DNA of 64,000 nucleotides. Source: Parelaphostrongylus tenuis (lineage: Eukaryota; Nematoda; Chromadorea; Rhabditida; Metastrongylidae). Shown here one piece after another: positions 47,562 through 58,301 of the stretch. Every line of letters starts with the position of its first letter. Position 1 is the first letter of the stretch. The position numbers and the translations under genes were made by a program. Location: contig JAHQIW010004637.1 in NCBI GenBank assembly GCA_019055375.1, positions 1-64,000 of the forward strand. Reading direction: 5' to 3'. The notes under the pieces are model-generated. The model searched no databases, had not been told where the DNA came from, and saw nothing but the letters and a program-made list of their open reading frames with translations.

Positions 47562-47786
47562 TCTAAATCATGCACCTACCAGAAGAGTGATAAAATAAGA
47601 ATATCTATTCAGTGAGAAGAAAGTTCGCAAGGGAGGAGGAGAGTGGGAGCACGGCAATTTCTTTTACCGGAACATTTCGGAAGGAGAAATTTCCGAAGAA
47701 AAAAAAAGAAAAAGTGACGAAAACCAGTCCGCATTACTTCGTGTAGGATTCCCTTCACCTATAAAGGTAGTGGTAGTAGAGCAGTG

Positions 47787-47885
47787 ACCTCAATGGCATA
47801 GTGGATAGCACGCCTCATCCCATCGTCCCGTATGGGTAAGATGCGGGTTCAACTCCTGCCTGGGGCCGAAAGTTTTGCATACCAC
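47787..47885 (+). repeat. Single tRNA-like unit
   Basis: GTGACCTCAATGGCATAGTGGATAGCAC (A box) and GCGGGTTCAACTCCTGCCTG (B box), then AAGTTTTGCATACCACTCAG as in the right arms of the tRNA-like foldbacks. No left partner was seen. Confidence 0.6.
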
Positions 47886-47949
47886 TCAGAATTCCTCGAT
47901 ATACAATTTTAACATCATAACACTGCTACAGAAGAGTTGAAATAAAAAC

Positions 47950-48865
47950 TCGGTACTTTTTGGTTAACCGGGGACAAATTAATATTCGACCTCATTCGCA
48001 GGACACGAACTTTTCGTAGGACTGTTCGTAATCATTCGAAAGCTCAAATCTCTGGTTAGTACTGTACGCAGGCAGTTTTTTGAAAAAGTCCTTTTATAAC
48101 GCTTCAATGGAAGAAAAACCTTTGTGCGTCACACACGCATTTTTCTCGCAAGACAGAGCCCTTTCTTTACACTGTTAGTAATCATTTGATAGCGCAAATT
48201 TCGGTGATTCCAACGATGTGCTTGTTTCCTGGAACGACCGCTTCTCTGCAGTGGTAGCAGGGGAAATAAGATCAAATTCACACGAGCGAGCAAGGGGTTC
48301 GACTATTCCACACTGTGGGGGCGGGGCAGGGCGGATGTGGGCTGCTTCAACACGGCGATCGATCGACCGGCCTTCTGCGGGCCACTGGAAAGTGCTATAT
48401 TTGTTATTCAATTAGAAATTGTGTCTGTGCTCTGTGGAAGAAACTCCAGATGGGGGCGGGGGCAGGGCGGATGTGAGCCGCTTCAACACGGCGATCGATC
48501 GACCGGCCTTCTGCGGGCCACTGGAAAGTGCTATATCTGTTATTCAATTAGAAATTGTGTCTGTGCTCTGTGGAAGAAACTCCAGATGAAAACGTCTGAC
48601 TCTAGCACAAATGGATTTTCTCTACACGTTCATGTGGTTTTCATGCCGCGCTTCCGCGAAGTAATAGGTGAATTGCGCGGCCGATGTGAGAGATAATTTT
48701 ATTTTGAATTTTACTGCGTTATATAAGGATCTTCTAAAAACCGCCCATGTACGGCGCTAGCGAGAGATTTAAGTTTTCGAATGATTACTAACATCCTTAA
48801 GAGGAAGTTTCTGCCTGGCGAATGGGGTTGAACATTCACTTGTGCCCGGATAACCGAAAAGAACC
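47950..48865. repeat. Large foldback element (CATTCGAAAGC family)
   Basis: TTTTTGGTTAACCGGGGACA and CGACCTCATTCGC are mirrored by GCGAATGGGGTTGAA and GCCCGGATAACCGAAAAG. GTAATCATTCGAAAGCTCAA mirrors TTAAGTTTTCGAATGATTAC. The centre holds a tandem duplication (48315-48588). Confidence 0.8.
48315..48588 (+). repeat. 136-bp tandem duplication
   Basis: Two head-to-tail units start at TGGGGGCGGGGCAGGGCGGA (48315) and TGGGGGCGGGGGCAGGGC (48451) and end CTCCAGATG. They are almost identical, so the duplication is recent. Confidence 0.92.
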
Positions 48866-48897
48866 ACAAATTCTTTTCGACTGTTTGTATTTAAAAA

Positions 48898-49195
48898 GGA
48901 TAAAGCTCTCGGCGTTGATCAATCCCTGAGGGATGCGCCATGCATTCGACTTCAATTTCTAACTTCGTTTTGAGGTGACTGAATGCATATCTGGCCTTTA
49001 CAATGACTCGCGGTGGCCTCCCGCTGAACCGAGTCAGTGCTGCTCATCCTCCCAAACAAGTCCGAGACCTGCCTGGTACCAATTTACCGACCCCGGAGGG
49101 ATGGATGGCTTGGTGAGCCATGGGCGCGAGATCGAACCATTGACCTCGTGTGCGAAGCAAAGCACCTCTAACCACTGCGCCAAATGCGCACTTTG
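48898..49195 (-). mobile_element. SINE, near full length
   Basis: The minus-strand head is GCATTTGGCGCAGTGGTTAG and the tail ends AGAGCTTTATCC. The short frames through it translate the same SINE body as the other copies and are not genes. Confidence 0.9.
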
Positions 49196-49562
49196 CAAAC
49201 ATGCGCAAACAAACATAAGAGCGCATGTTTGTATTTATTTCTCCTAAAATGCTGATAACTCGTCCAAGACCTCACCAAACATCACCGACAATCCAAATAA
49301 GTGGGAAAATTTTCATTTCCAAATAAATTTGATTCATAGAGCGAATAGCAAAAGAGCGAGCCCACTGTGGAACCATAAAGGTCTGTGGTCCCCCTCACCC
49401 TAAGTAAGCCATTCATGGAACTGTACGGGCCCTTAAAATTCTTCCAACCGAAGAAGTACCTCAAACGTTCGCCTCAAATGAGACATATTTTAGGAGCGAA
49501 AAAACTCATAAAACCCAAAAAATAACGAATCATAATAATAATAGTTTCTAACGCAGGGTAAA

Positions 49563-49862
49563 GAGCGCATGTGGCGCAGTGGTTAGAGGTGCCCTGCGTC
49601 GCACACGAGGTCAATGGTTCGATCTCGCGCTCGTGGCTCACCAAGCCATCCATCCCTCCGGGGTCGGTAAATTGGTACCAGACAGGTCGCAGACTTGTCT
49701 GGGAGGATAAGCAGCACTGACTCAGTTCAGCGGGAGGCCACCGCGAGTCACTGTATAGGCCAGACGTGCATTCAATCACCTCAAACGAAGTTAGAAACTG
49801 AAGTCGAATGCATGGCGCATCCCTCAGGGATTGATCAACGCCAAGAGCTTTATCCTTTATCC
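49563..49862 (+). mobile_element. SINE, near full length
   Basis: Plus-strand copy with a clean A box (TGGCGCAGTGG), B-box-like GGTTCGATCTC, body and a tail of repeated TTTATCC. It is a good reference copy for the family: about 70 bp tRNA-like head plus about 220 bp body. Confidence 0.92.
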
Positions 49863-49865
49863 TTA

Positions 49866-50130
49866 ACGCAGGGTAGCGCAGCGGCTGAGAGCCAGTGTTT
49901 CAGGAAGCCATCTAGGTGTTGAGCGACGCGCTGGATCGACCCGCCACTCTTTTACAATCAATGAACTGAACACTTTTGAGAAGTGAATTCTGGTAACGGG
50001 TGGAGTAACAGAATAAGCAATGGGTTATAGATCATCGATCATCTAGGGGGGGATCGATCCAGCGCATCGTTATCGCCTCGCTGTCTGACTGACTGCATCG
50101 CTAAGCACTGCGCCACTCCGCCCCCTCAAT
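49866..50130. repeat. Foldback with a different tRNA-like unit
   Basis: GGGTAGCGCAGCGGCTGAGA with CGCTGGATCGACCCGCC (plus) faces the inverse at 50045-50128 (GGATCGATCCAGCGCATCG, CTAAGCACTGCGCCACTCC). The head contains a class-II-like long variable region. A poly-G run precedes the right unit. Confidence 0.7.
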
Positions 50131-50167
50131 GCGGCATATTCTATGAGTGAAAAGCGCATAAATAAAA

Positions 50168-50345
50168 GGATAAAGCTCTCGGTGTTGATCAATCCCTGAG
50201 GGATGCGCCATGCATTCGTCTTCAATTTTTAAGAGTCAGTGCTGCTTATCCTCCCAGACTAGTCCTGGCTTGGTGAGCCACGAGATCGAACTACTGACCT
50301 TGTGTGCGACGCAGAGCACCTCTAACCACTGCGCCACATGCGCTT
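50168..50345 (-). mobile_element. SINE with internal deletion
   Basis: Tail (AAAGCTCTCGGTGTTGATCA) and head (CACTGCGCCACATGCGC) are present, with about 120 bp of the body missing. Confidence 0.88.
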
Positions 50346-50639
50346 TTAAAGCGCAAATGAATGAAAGTTAATGAAAAGGTCATAAAGCCGAAAATAACCA
50401 GGAATAGAAGTTTTTTAGATAGCGGTAAATAAAAAAAGCCCTTCGGGCGGATTCCGAAGGACCGTTGTGGCCAGTGTGATTGGAGCGCGTTAACCGATCA
50501 TCTCCTCCTTATTGATCCCCGGATTTGAGTGGTCCCAGGTGTTTGTCTTCTAATTTCGATGGCCCTCTACTCACTGTGAACTTTCGCGACGTCGTCCATC
50601 TGTTCTTCAGAACCGTTGCCTGGCTTGTTAGGGCGATTT

Positions 50640-50790
50640 CTTCGTTCTTCAGTGGAGCCGTTTCATCACTGTTACGTGGGCTTTAACCTCTGCGTGGGGG
50701 GGGGGAGTGGAGCCGTTCCCGTGCTGGCGATGAGAACCCTCGCCGGCTAGACACTCCCGGTTTGGGTGCGCGGAAGTCGGCGTGTTAAAC
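50640..50790 (+). repeat. Single arm of the 38119-38845 foldback family
   Basis: GTGGAGCCGTTCCCGTGCTG, then GGCTAGACACTCCCGGTTTGGGT and GTCGGCGTGTTAAAC, match the right arm near 38765-38845. No mirrored partner was seen. Short G runs occur at 50695-50706. Confidence 0.65.
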
Positions 50791-50996
50791 ATAGTGACAG
50801 TTCTCGAAGCGATTTTCATTGCTTTCATTTCAAACACCGATTTTCTGAACAGAAGTCCTTTTTTCCGTTTCTAGAGGTTGCATTACCCAAGTTTTGGGTT
50901 GTTTTGTTTCGTCACGTCTCTTCGTGGATGCTTTGAAGTTAGTGTTATTCTCAATTTTTATGCGTTAAGAACTATATTAGTCCTACTTCAAGCGTT

Positions 50997-53900
50997 ATGA
51001 AAGTAGACGAAGGATATGAAGACGGAGCCGGAGCCGCCACTTCCACGGAATCAGCGGTTTCTGGTAATGACGTCGCCGAGACACTAAAGGAAAATGCCGC
51101 CCAAGTGTGGCTGAGAGGTGCCACCTTCAGAGAAGTTCTTGGCTCGGATGCCAGTCATAAGGTACGTACATCGGCGATATCTGCAAATCTCCTAGGAATA
51201 CTGAGTGGTACGCAAGAATTCGACTTCAGCGGGAGTCGAACTCCTGCTTCAACCTTGTCGAGGGTGCGTGCTACCACTACACTATGAAGACCACCTCTTC
51301 GATACCACTCTTTCCTCGATATGAACTATCGAAGTTGTCAGCAAGCAGCCTTCAACAGGTTTTATCGATTAGGCCATATCGGTCTATATCAAAGACTGGT
51401 GATAGAGCGGTGACCTTTACGGTGTAGAGGTAGCACGCACCCCCGGTAAGGGTTAAACGCGGGTTCGACCCCCGACTTGGGTCGAAATTCATATACCACG
51501 TAATATCCTTGGATGTACTTTTACAGCATCATATCACTGCTTGAAAGCATTAAGAAATGAAATGATTCGTATGTTTACCCAGTGGTGTGGGATGATGTGC
51601 AAAACGTTTGCGTCGGCCGGGACTCGAACCCGCATCTCACTCTATCCGGGAGTGCCTGCTCTGACCCGTTGTTCTATCGTAGAAAGAGTGATGGCAGAGC
51701 AGGCGTCACTAGGGTAGCAATAAGGTGAAACCATATGAAGTTCCATGTATATTTCGTCGGCGCTTTCAAACCGTTAAGCCAAGATGAGAGCATTCTTAGA
51801 TAGAGTTCTATGACAATGTCTAGAAAATCCCACTGGGAGCCGCATTCTCTTAAGATAAGCTGGGTTATGACGTCTAGAATGTATAGGCACTAGAGCCCGG
51901 AGAGAGTGAGATGCGGGTTCGAGTCCTGCTTGCGCAGAAGTATTCGTACATCACCCTGCTTCAGTGGGTATGTCCGTCACATACCATCGCTAAGAGCGAT
52001 TGGATAAAAAGAGTTCTAATTCGTATATATCAGGTCGTTTTATATGTTCCGGCACTAGAGCAATTAATACCATATTCATCGAGGAAAAATAAATAAAACT
52101 GCATGACTTTGGTGTCATTTAATTGCGCATTTTCTTGTGAACATTTTGATATACAGCGTGCCTATACTTGCTCAAAGATAGAGCTGTCTAGGGAATGAAT
52201 TCGCTTGCTGCTACGGGTAAATGCGAGTGAAGCGGCGCGCAAAAGTAATGAGGCTTGAGGCGATCATATGGATGCAGGAAGGACGGCTAGTAAGCGATTT
52301 GCAACGCTCAAGGTTTCATAGAACAGTCTGGAGTATCAGTCCCGGTTGGTGCCGTCCACCGGAAGCTTCAATAATCTTGCGCACCGCTTCACTAGCATCA
52401 GTCCCCTACGCGCCATTCGCGCGTGATCAGCAAGCGAATTTATTCCCAAGACAGCTCTATCTTTGAGCAAGTATAGGCACCCCGTATATCAAAATGTTCA
52501 CAAGAAAATGCGCAATTGAATGACACCAAAATCATGCATTTTAATTCTTCTTCTTCAACAAATCTGGTGTTTATTGCTGTAGTGCCAAAAGTTGTGGAAC
52601 GACCTCTATATTGATGCATGATTTTCTGCTTTTGCAATAGCCTAAGGGGTTTTATTCCAGTCACTTTTCGTGTTACTCTCGGGAGTCAATGGTGAACAAG
52701 GAGTTCTTCTCCTGAATAAATCGGCTTTCTCCGAGGACACCAACGACATCAACGCGATTCTACGTTCAGTCGAAGTACTCGAGGTCATGAAAAACGACAT
52801 CTATGGAAATTACAACGTGGTTATTCCCGCCCACTTAAACAGTATGTTATTCTATATAATTTTTTCATTATTATCGTAACATGTTGTAAACAGATGATGA
52901 AGATGAAGTCTCGGCGTTGATCAATCCCTGAGGGATGCGCCATGCATTCGAGTTCAATTTTTGACTTCGATTGCGGTGATTGAATGCACATATGGCCTTT
53001 ACAATGACTCGCGGTGGCCTCCCGCTGAACCGAGTCAGTGTTGCTTATCCTCCCAGACAAGTCTGAGACCTGTCTGGCACCAATTTACCGACCCCAGAGG
53101 GATGGATGGCTTGGTGAGCCATGAGCGAGATCAAACCATTGACCTCGTGTGCGACGCACACCACCTCTAACCACGGCGCCACATGCGCTCTTTGTAAACA
53201 GATGTCTATGAATATTGAGCGGTACACAAAAGCATGACGCAGGCGGGAGTTGAACCCGCATATCACCTATAGCCGAGGCAGGTGCTACCATTACACCATC
53301 GCATAGCGTTTTGCTAGCCCTCTTTTTTCGAATATGAGCTGTTTTGCCCGCAGTGACGGTGAGACGCAGGTTCAATTCCCGCCTGGGGTGGAATTTGCGC
53401 GTACCCACTCAATATGATCGGAATATTATTGTTTGTTGATTTAATTTCCCTTTATTGCCTATTTGTTTTGATGGTAGGGTAAGATCTGATTACATAGCCA
53501 TAAGAATGCTGAGATGCGAGCAAAACTCGGAATCTTATGCGGGATGGGAACCCGCGACTAGGTTCCCGGGGCCGGCGTGTTATCCACTGCACCGCTGTTA
53601 CTCTGGACTTGACTCTTTTTTTGTCACGTTCTTCTCTTATTCTTACTGTACTAATACCTTGTGAAGTTGTATATCAGTGCTCTGAAGCGAACCCAATTAC
53701 CGAAAATCATCTGAATATCAGCAGTAGCAGAGCGATGGCCTCGGCGGTGTGGTGGCAGCACGCGCTGCTGGCATTTGTGGAACACGGGTTCAACTCCCGC
53801 TCAGAGTTGGAAGTTTTGCATATGAATGACCATTAAATTCTAAAAAACAAACTAAAACCGCATCTTTTCCAAGGGGTCTAATTTTGAAAGCCGATCGGTT

Positions 53901-56900
53901 TAGCAAGTAATTTAAATAGTAGCTAGTATAGCCGATTGAATCTCGGATGGGAATCGAACCAGCATCCGTTCTTTCCGGAGACACGTGCTAACCAATTCCA
54001 CCATCGGAGCTCCTGTTCTGCTGTTACTGCGATACAAAAAGCAGTCGAAATAAGAAATTCTTGTCGATCTCACACTTCTATTTCAGTGATTAAATCGCAA
54101 TTTATACATCCTGCCAATGAGAAAATCATAGCAAAATATCGTCAAGAGGAGAAGTTCATTATCAATGAAACAGCAGAGGATTACCGCACCATAACTGTGG
54201 AATACATCGAAAAGTATCAAATGGATCTCAAGGTGAGCTCCCTTCAGTCTATTTTTCCCTTCTAACTTTATAGCATTCAGCCCTGGGCAAGAGGTGAACC
54301 GCCGTCTGATCCATACCCGTGGCGCGTGCTACCCCTGCACCACCTGGCGACTGCTTTGATACCAGTCCTTCTTGGATAGATCCTATCGAAGCTATCTGCA
54401 ATCGATCCCTCGTTCTCTAAGTGGCCTGGTCATTCGAGTTATGTGGTCGTTGGACGTTATTGGTTAGCTGGATGAGACGCCTGGAAAGGGTCAGACGTGG
54501 GTTCGACTCCCGCCCGAGGTTGAAAATTTTGTTAATCCACTCTCTCTACTTCGTCATTTTTAGATATATAATTACAACATCATTTTTTACTGCTATAAGA
54601 GTGGCAGAGTAGGAAATTCTTGTAGGTTGTAAGTTAGTTCTCGCTGAACGAAGAGAGAAAATCCCTTGAAAACATGTGGCACTAACTGTTTTTCGATTCT
54701 CTGCTGTGTCAATGGGAAGAGCTGATTGTATCAAATTCCTACGAACCTATTTTTGAGTCCAAAAGAATTCTATCTTAGGCAGTCTAGTTTGTAGATAATT
54801 CTTTCCTTGGTTTATATTCATAGAAGCCTTTTTCTTTGGGCACAGACCCTTCACTGGGCTTCAGTAGTTATTCGCTAGCTTGAAAAGTGGTGGCTTTCAA
54901 TAAGGGCTTAGTGCCCAGTGCTAATGTTTTTTGGGTTACAGAATGGTGAGTAGCTTAGAGAAGTCTAATTCTTGAATAACCGATCACTGCTGCTGAAAAG
55001 GCCTTCGTTATTAATGATGAAAATACCAGTCAGTCAGAAAACTGTATGTGTAGCGGCTTTAATATTTCCAGTTTTCTTGAAGCATTAGTAAACGGAAGGT
55101 GGATGGCTCGGTGAGCCATGAGCGCGATCGAACCACTGACTTCGTGTGCGACACGGAGCACCTCTAACCACTGCGCCACATGCGCTCTTACGTTTGTAGT
55201 TCGCATGTGGCGCAGTGGTTAGAGGTGCCCTGCGTCGCACACGAGGTCAATGGTTCGATCTCGTGCTCATGGCTCCCAAGCCATTCATCCTCTCCGGGGT
55301 CAGTAAATTGATACCAGACAGATCTCAGACTTGTCTGGGAGGATAAGCAGCACTGACTCGGTTCAGCGGGAGGCCACCTGCGAGTCACTGAAAGGCCAGA
55401 TATGCATTCAATCACCTCAAAACGAAGTTAAAAATTGAAGATGAATGCATGGCGCATCCCTCAGGGATTGATCAACGGCGAGAGTTTTATCCTTTATCCT
55501 TTATCCTTTATTAGTAAACGGATTTTCGGTCGTTTCAGTGGGTATACAATATATTATCAAAGCAGTCTGAGGCTGAGAGGATTCTATTCGAAGATCCCGA
55601 TCCCTACAACGGTTTTATCCTGTCTCCGGATATCAAGTGGGATGGTGTATCCCTGGAAAACCTCTATGTTTTGGCAATAATTCATCGAAGAGGAGTCCGA
55701 TCAATACGGTAAGGCCTTCCCTATCCTAGTGTAGGACAATGGTTTTCAAGATCAATTTCTATCTCTCTGAGCACTTACCTATGAATCGTCTTCAGAGATC
55801 TCACTGCTGACGATCTTCCATTGCTGGAAAATCTACGTAAGCGAGCCTTGTCGGCTATTCGTGAGAAGTTTGGTGTTCGTCCTGATCAAATTCGAGCCTA
55901 TTTTCATTACCAGCCATCCTTTTATCACTTACACGTACACTTTGTGAGGTAATGCAGTTCATTTCGTTGTCATGAACATCTAAACATTCTTTGAAGACTA
56001 GCCTCGTACCTCGAAATTGCTAAAATAAATTTATTTGACTAACTTTTTCGACGGTGCCCTGCGTCGCACACGAGGTCAATGGTTCGATCTCGCGCTCATG
56101 GCTTACCAAACCATCCATCCTTCCGGGGTCGGTAAATTGGTACCAGACAGGTCTCAGCCTTGTCTGGGAGGATAAGCAGCACTGACTCGGTTCAGCGGGA
56201 GGCCACCGCGAGTCATTGTAAAGGCCAGATATGCATTCAATCACCTCAAACGAAGTTAAAATTGAAGTCGAATGCATGGCGCATCCCTCAGGGATTGACC
56301 AACGCCGAGAGCTTTATCCTTTATCCTTTAACTTTTCGACGCGTTTCGTCCCCTTTGGGGCCGATGATTCGAGTTGATCGTCCTTCGTCGTCCGTCCTCG
56401 TTGTGTATCTTCGTCTTCGTCTCGTCGAGTCAAATCTTCTTCAGTGTAGCACCACTCGAATGAATAATCTACTAAGCGATATCCTTGTATATAAGATCGT
56501 CTATGCTAACTAGAGGAGATGGAAAATTCTCGGCGTTGATTGATCTCTAAGAGATGCACTATTCGATCTCTTCAGGCATCGCTAGAGGGAATGAATACTT
56601 ATCTGACCTTTACAATTGTTCGCAGTGGCCCACCGATGTATCGAGTTAGTCCGCTCGTAGCCCCAAACAACTCTGGGATCAATTCACTGACCCGGAGCGA
56701 TGGAACGCTTCACGAGCCTTGGGCGTGGGATTGAACCATCGATCATCGCTTGTTCAACCAACGTGGTGTGCCGAAAAGCGCTTCCAACTACTGCGCCACA
56801 CCAGCTGATGCTAGTTAATCGTTGGTAATGATTTGTTTTCTCAGGTGGATTGGTCCAGTAAGAGTCGGTATCTATAGTAATCCGAAGAAGAGAAAACATG

Positions 56901-58152
56901 TCGAAACGTTTGGCGAATAAATTTCTTATATCAATCTCGTAGTGTGCTAAGTCACGAAAGAAGCTTTTATTGAATGATGATGCTGCGCGTAAAGGAAACT
57001 CGCTTTTCAAAATCTTAGATCGTTTCATAAGTATTTACACTAGAGCAATAAGCCCCAATTAAATCAATCGGAAGTAATTGAAATTGTATAGTTTTGGTGT
57101 CATTCTATTGCGCATTTTCTTATGAATATTTTGGTTTACAACTCGCCTATACTTACTCGAAGGTGGAGCTGCCTAAGGAACAAATTCGCTCGCTATTCAT
57201 ACACGAATGGCGCATAGGGGAAAATGCTAATGAAGCGGCGCGCGAGATTAGTGGAGCTTCCTGTGGACGGCTCGAGTGCAGCTGATCCTCTCAACTGTTC
57301 TCTCCAGCTTTGAACTTCACAGAACACTTCGTAACCGTTCTTTCTTCAACTGTATCAACGTCGCCCCAAGCTCCTCTAATCTTGCGGGCCACTTCACTAG
57401 CACTTACGCTTGTGCGCCATTCGTTTATGAATAGCAAGCGAATTTGTTTCCAAGACAGCTGCACCTTCGAGCAAAAATAGGCGAGTTGCAAACCAAAATA
57501 TTCACAAGAAAGTCCACAACTGAACGATACCAAGAGCATGCAGTTTTATTTACTTATTTACTTCTGATCAATAAATTTAATGTTAATAGCTCTAGTGCCA
57601 AAACATATGGCACACCTAATAGAAGTATCTTTACTTTCATTCGAGTGTTTTCTCAAGACCACAGCTCAAAATTCAGATTGGAGATTTGGCAAAGACGAGA
57701 AAGGATAACTGCTCGACTGACGAGATCGCAAGATCGAAACACGTGGATCGGGCTCTATAAGTCAGCCCTCCTTTAGCAGACCACTGACATGCGTGGCTCA
57801 AAAATGATTGCAAGGCATATTGAATTCTGAGCTGTGATCTTAAGAAAACACTCGAAATGAAAGTTATGATGTATTGAATATACTAGCCACGAGAAATCGA
57901 GAAGTATCTTTGTTTCAGAGATAACTCTTTTTTTTTCGATTATGATGGAGAAATTCAATTTTCTTGAAATTTAGTTTGAAGTATGAAGCACCTGCCAGCT
58001 CGACATTAGCCGCCGTTCTGCTCGATGACGTTATCAACAACTTGACGATAGCGGCAGATTACTACAAAAGGGCCACGTTGTCGTTTACGAGGAAGAACTC
58101 CGACAAACTTTTACAAATGTTCAGGGAAGCTGGTCGTTGTGAGGCCGTGTGA
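50997..58152 (+). CDS. dcs-1: Scavenger mRNA decapping enzyme (m7GpppX diphosphatase, DcpS)
   Basis: Six exons: 50997-51161, 52661-52841, 54087-54232, 55539-55708, 55796-55948 and 57975-58152. All introns are GT-AG with consistent phases (0,1,0,2,2), giving 993 nt and 330 residues, the usual DcpS length. The protein hydrolyses the cap dinucleotide left by 3'-5' mRNA decay and releases m7GMP. The N-terminal domain contains [14 protein letters not shown] (residues about 66-80). The C-terminal HIT domain contains [39 protein letters not shown] and the histidine triad [13 protein letters not shown], with H265, H267 and H269; the middle one is the expected nucleophile. The end, [20 protein letters not shown] and on to the stop, matches the family tail. 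The start follows an AG at 50989-50990, 6 nt upstream, a possible SL1 site. Introns 1, 2, 3 and 5 are filled with SINEs and foldbacks, while the 86-bp intron 4 is clean. It is the first gene of an operon with fre-1. Confidence 0.95.
51188..51534. repeat. tRNA-like foldback in dcs-1 intron 1
   Basis: ATCTCCTAGGAATACTGAGT and GGTACGCAAGAATTCGAC are mirrored by GTCGAAATTCATATACCACG and TAATATCCTTGGAT. Facing tRNA-like units have B boxes GAGTCGAACTC and GGGTTCGACCC. Confidence 0.8.
51585..51972. repeat. tRNA-like foldback in dcs-1 intron 1
   Basis: Left CCGGGACTCGAACCCGCATC and CTCTATCCGGGAG face the right GGAGAGAGTGAGATGCGGG and GTTCGAGTCCTG. The outer ends are GGGATGATGTGCAAAAC and TCGTACATCACCC. 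Confidence 0.7.
52085..52550. repeat. Mariner-derived foldback MITE, dcs-1 intron 1
   Basis: GCATGACTTTGGTGTCATTT and AATTGCGCATTTTCTTGTGA are mirrored by TCACAAGAAAATGCGCAATT and GAATGACACCAAAATCATGC. Both arms include decayed transposase N-terminal coding (ELS-E, then a SEAARK-like piece). Related elements are at 57085-57546 and 62446-62920. Confidence 0.82.
52906..53190 (-). mobile_element. SINE in dcs-1 intron 2
   Basis: Complete copy antisense to the gene; the head is GAGCGCATGTGGCGCCGTGG on the minus strand, so the A box has one change. Confidence 0.9.
53213..53413. repeat. Compact tRNA-like foldback in dcs-1 intron 2
   Basis: AATATTGAGCGGTACACAAA and GACGCAGGCGGGAGTTGAAC are mirrored by GTTCAATTCCCGCCTGGGGT and CGCGTACCCACTCAATAT. 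The loop is only about 40 bp. Confidence 0.82.
53505..53826. repeat. Two facing tRNA-like units in dcs-1 intron 2
   Basis: The minus unit at about 53530-53600 (CGGGATGGGAACCCGCGACT, GTGTTATCCACTGCACCG) and plus unit at 53735-53812 (GCGGTGTGGTGGCAGCACGC, CGGGTTCAACTCCCGCTCAG) belong to different tRNA-like types, so this is probably two insertions. Confidence 0.55.
53938..54545. repeat. tRNA-like units on both sides of dcs-1 exon 3
   Basis: Minus units are at 53940-54015 (GGGAATCGAACCAGCATCCG, GTGCTAACCAATTCCACC) in intron 2 and at 54278-54350 in intron 3. A plus unit is at 54460-54530 (GTGGGTTCGACTCCCGCCCG, then GAAAATTTTGTTAATCCACT). Exon 3 (54087-54232) lies between them. Confidence 0.6.
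55095..55190 (-). mobile_element. SINE head fragment, head-to-head with next copy
   Basis: Only the tRNA-like head and about 20 bp of body remain. It faces the plus-strand SINE at 55203, giving an 80-bp near-perfect palindrome of tRNA-like heads. Confidence 0.85.
55203..55512 (+). mobile_element. SINE in dcs-1 intron 3, close to exon 4
   Basis: Complete copy with a (TTTATCC)3 tail; it ends only 26 bp before exon 4 (55539), so the SINE tail adjoins the branch/acceptor region. Confidence 0.92.
56052..56335 (+). mobile_element. SINE, 5'-truncated, dcs-1 intron 5
   Basis: It starts within the anticodon-arm equivalent (GGTGCCCTGCGTCGCACACG) and ends TTTATCCTTTATCCTTT. Confidence 0.9.
56530..56812 (-). 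mobile_element. Diverged SINE, dcs-1 intron 5
   Basis: CTCGGCGTTGATTGATCTCT to CTACTGCGCCACACCAGC follows the family order with many changes; the oldest-looking copy in this gene. Confidence 0.75.
57085..57546. repeat. Mariner-derived foldback MITE, dcs-1 intron 5
   Basis: GTTTTGGTGTCATTCTATTG and GCGCATTTTCTTATGAATAT are mirrored by ATATTCACAAGAAAGTCCAC and GAACGATACCAAGAGCATGC. The plus-strand arm encodes [20 protein letters not shown], and the minus-strand arm encodes [20 protein letters not shown] and [14 protein letters not shown], the start of a mariner helix-turn-helix. The element therefore joins two inverted 5' ends of one transposon. Confidence 0.85.
57638..57862. repeat. Small foldback with internal hammerhead, dcs-1 intron 5
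   Basis: TTCGAGTGTTTTCTCAAGACC and ACAGCTCAAAATTCAG are mirrored by CTGAGCTGTGATCTTAAGAA and AACACTCGAAATG. The interior is the hammerhead region and the GCAGACCACTGACATGCGTG tail found at 44645-45260. It ends about 110 bp before exon 6. Confidence 0.82.
57711..57753 (+). ncRNA. Hammerhead ribozyme copy with altered cleavage site
   Basis: GCTCGA/TCGGGC stem I (one G-U), CTGACGA core, GATC-GCAA-GATC stem II and GAAAC-ACGT are all intact. The triplet reads GGA in place of GTA (U16.1 to G), which breaks the A15.1-U16.1 pair and the NUH rule. It lies on the sense strand of dcs-1 intron 5. Loss of cleavage may be what allows it to persist there. Confidence 0.8.
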
Positions 58153-58262
58153 GATTCCCAGCCGTACTCTTTGTATGTTGCCACTATTATCTTGTATATT
58201 TTTGAAAGAAATCTCACGATTGTTGCAGAATTTGACTCCTTTTTTAGTTATTTGGTACAAAA

Positions 58263-58268
58263 ATAAAC
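58263..58268 (+). terminator. Poly(A) signal of dcs-1
   Basis: AATAAA lies 111 nt after the dcs-1 stop and about 50 nt before the probable fre-1 trans-splice acceptor, a short spacing typical of nematode operons. TTTTTGCTGTGATTTCTG follows, a possible U-rich downstream element. Confidence 0.65.
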
Positions 58269-58301
58269 ATTTTTGCTGTGATTTCTGAGAAACTAAGTGG
58301 T

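Noticed and set aside
48315..48588. CRISPR-like or satellite array
   Set aside because: Only two long units with no spacers; a simple tandem duplication in a nematode foldback.
49695..49922. Recurring frames such as [20 protein letters not shown] (49695, 52821, 56160)
   Set aside because: They are translations of the SINE body on either strand and appear only because the SINE is repeated.
56860..56950. Hammerhead or Penelope 3' end around CGAAACGTTTGGCGAATAAA
   Set aside because: The GAAACGTTT phrase resembles Penelope termini, but no paired stem I or CUGANGA core can be built.
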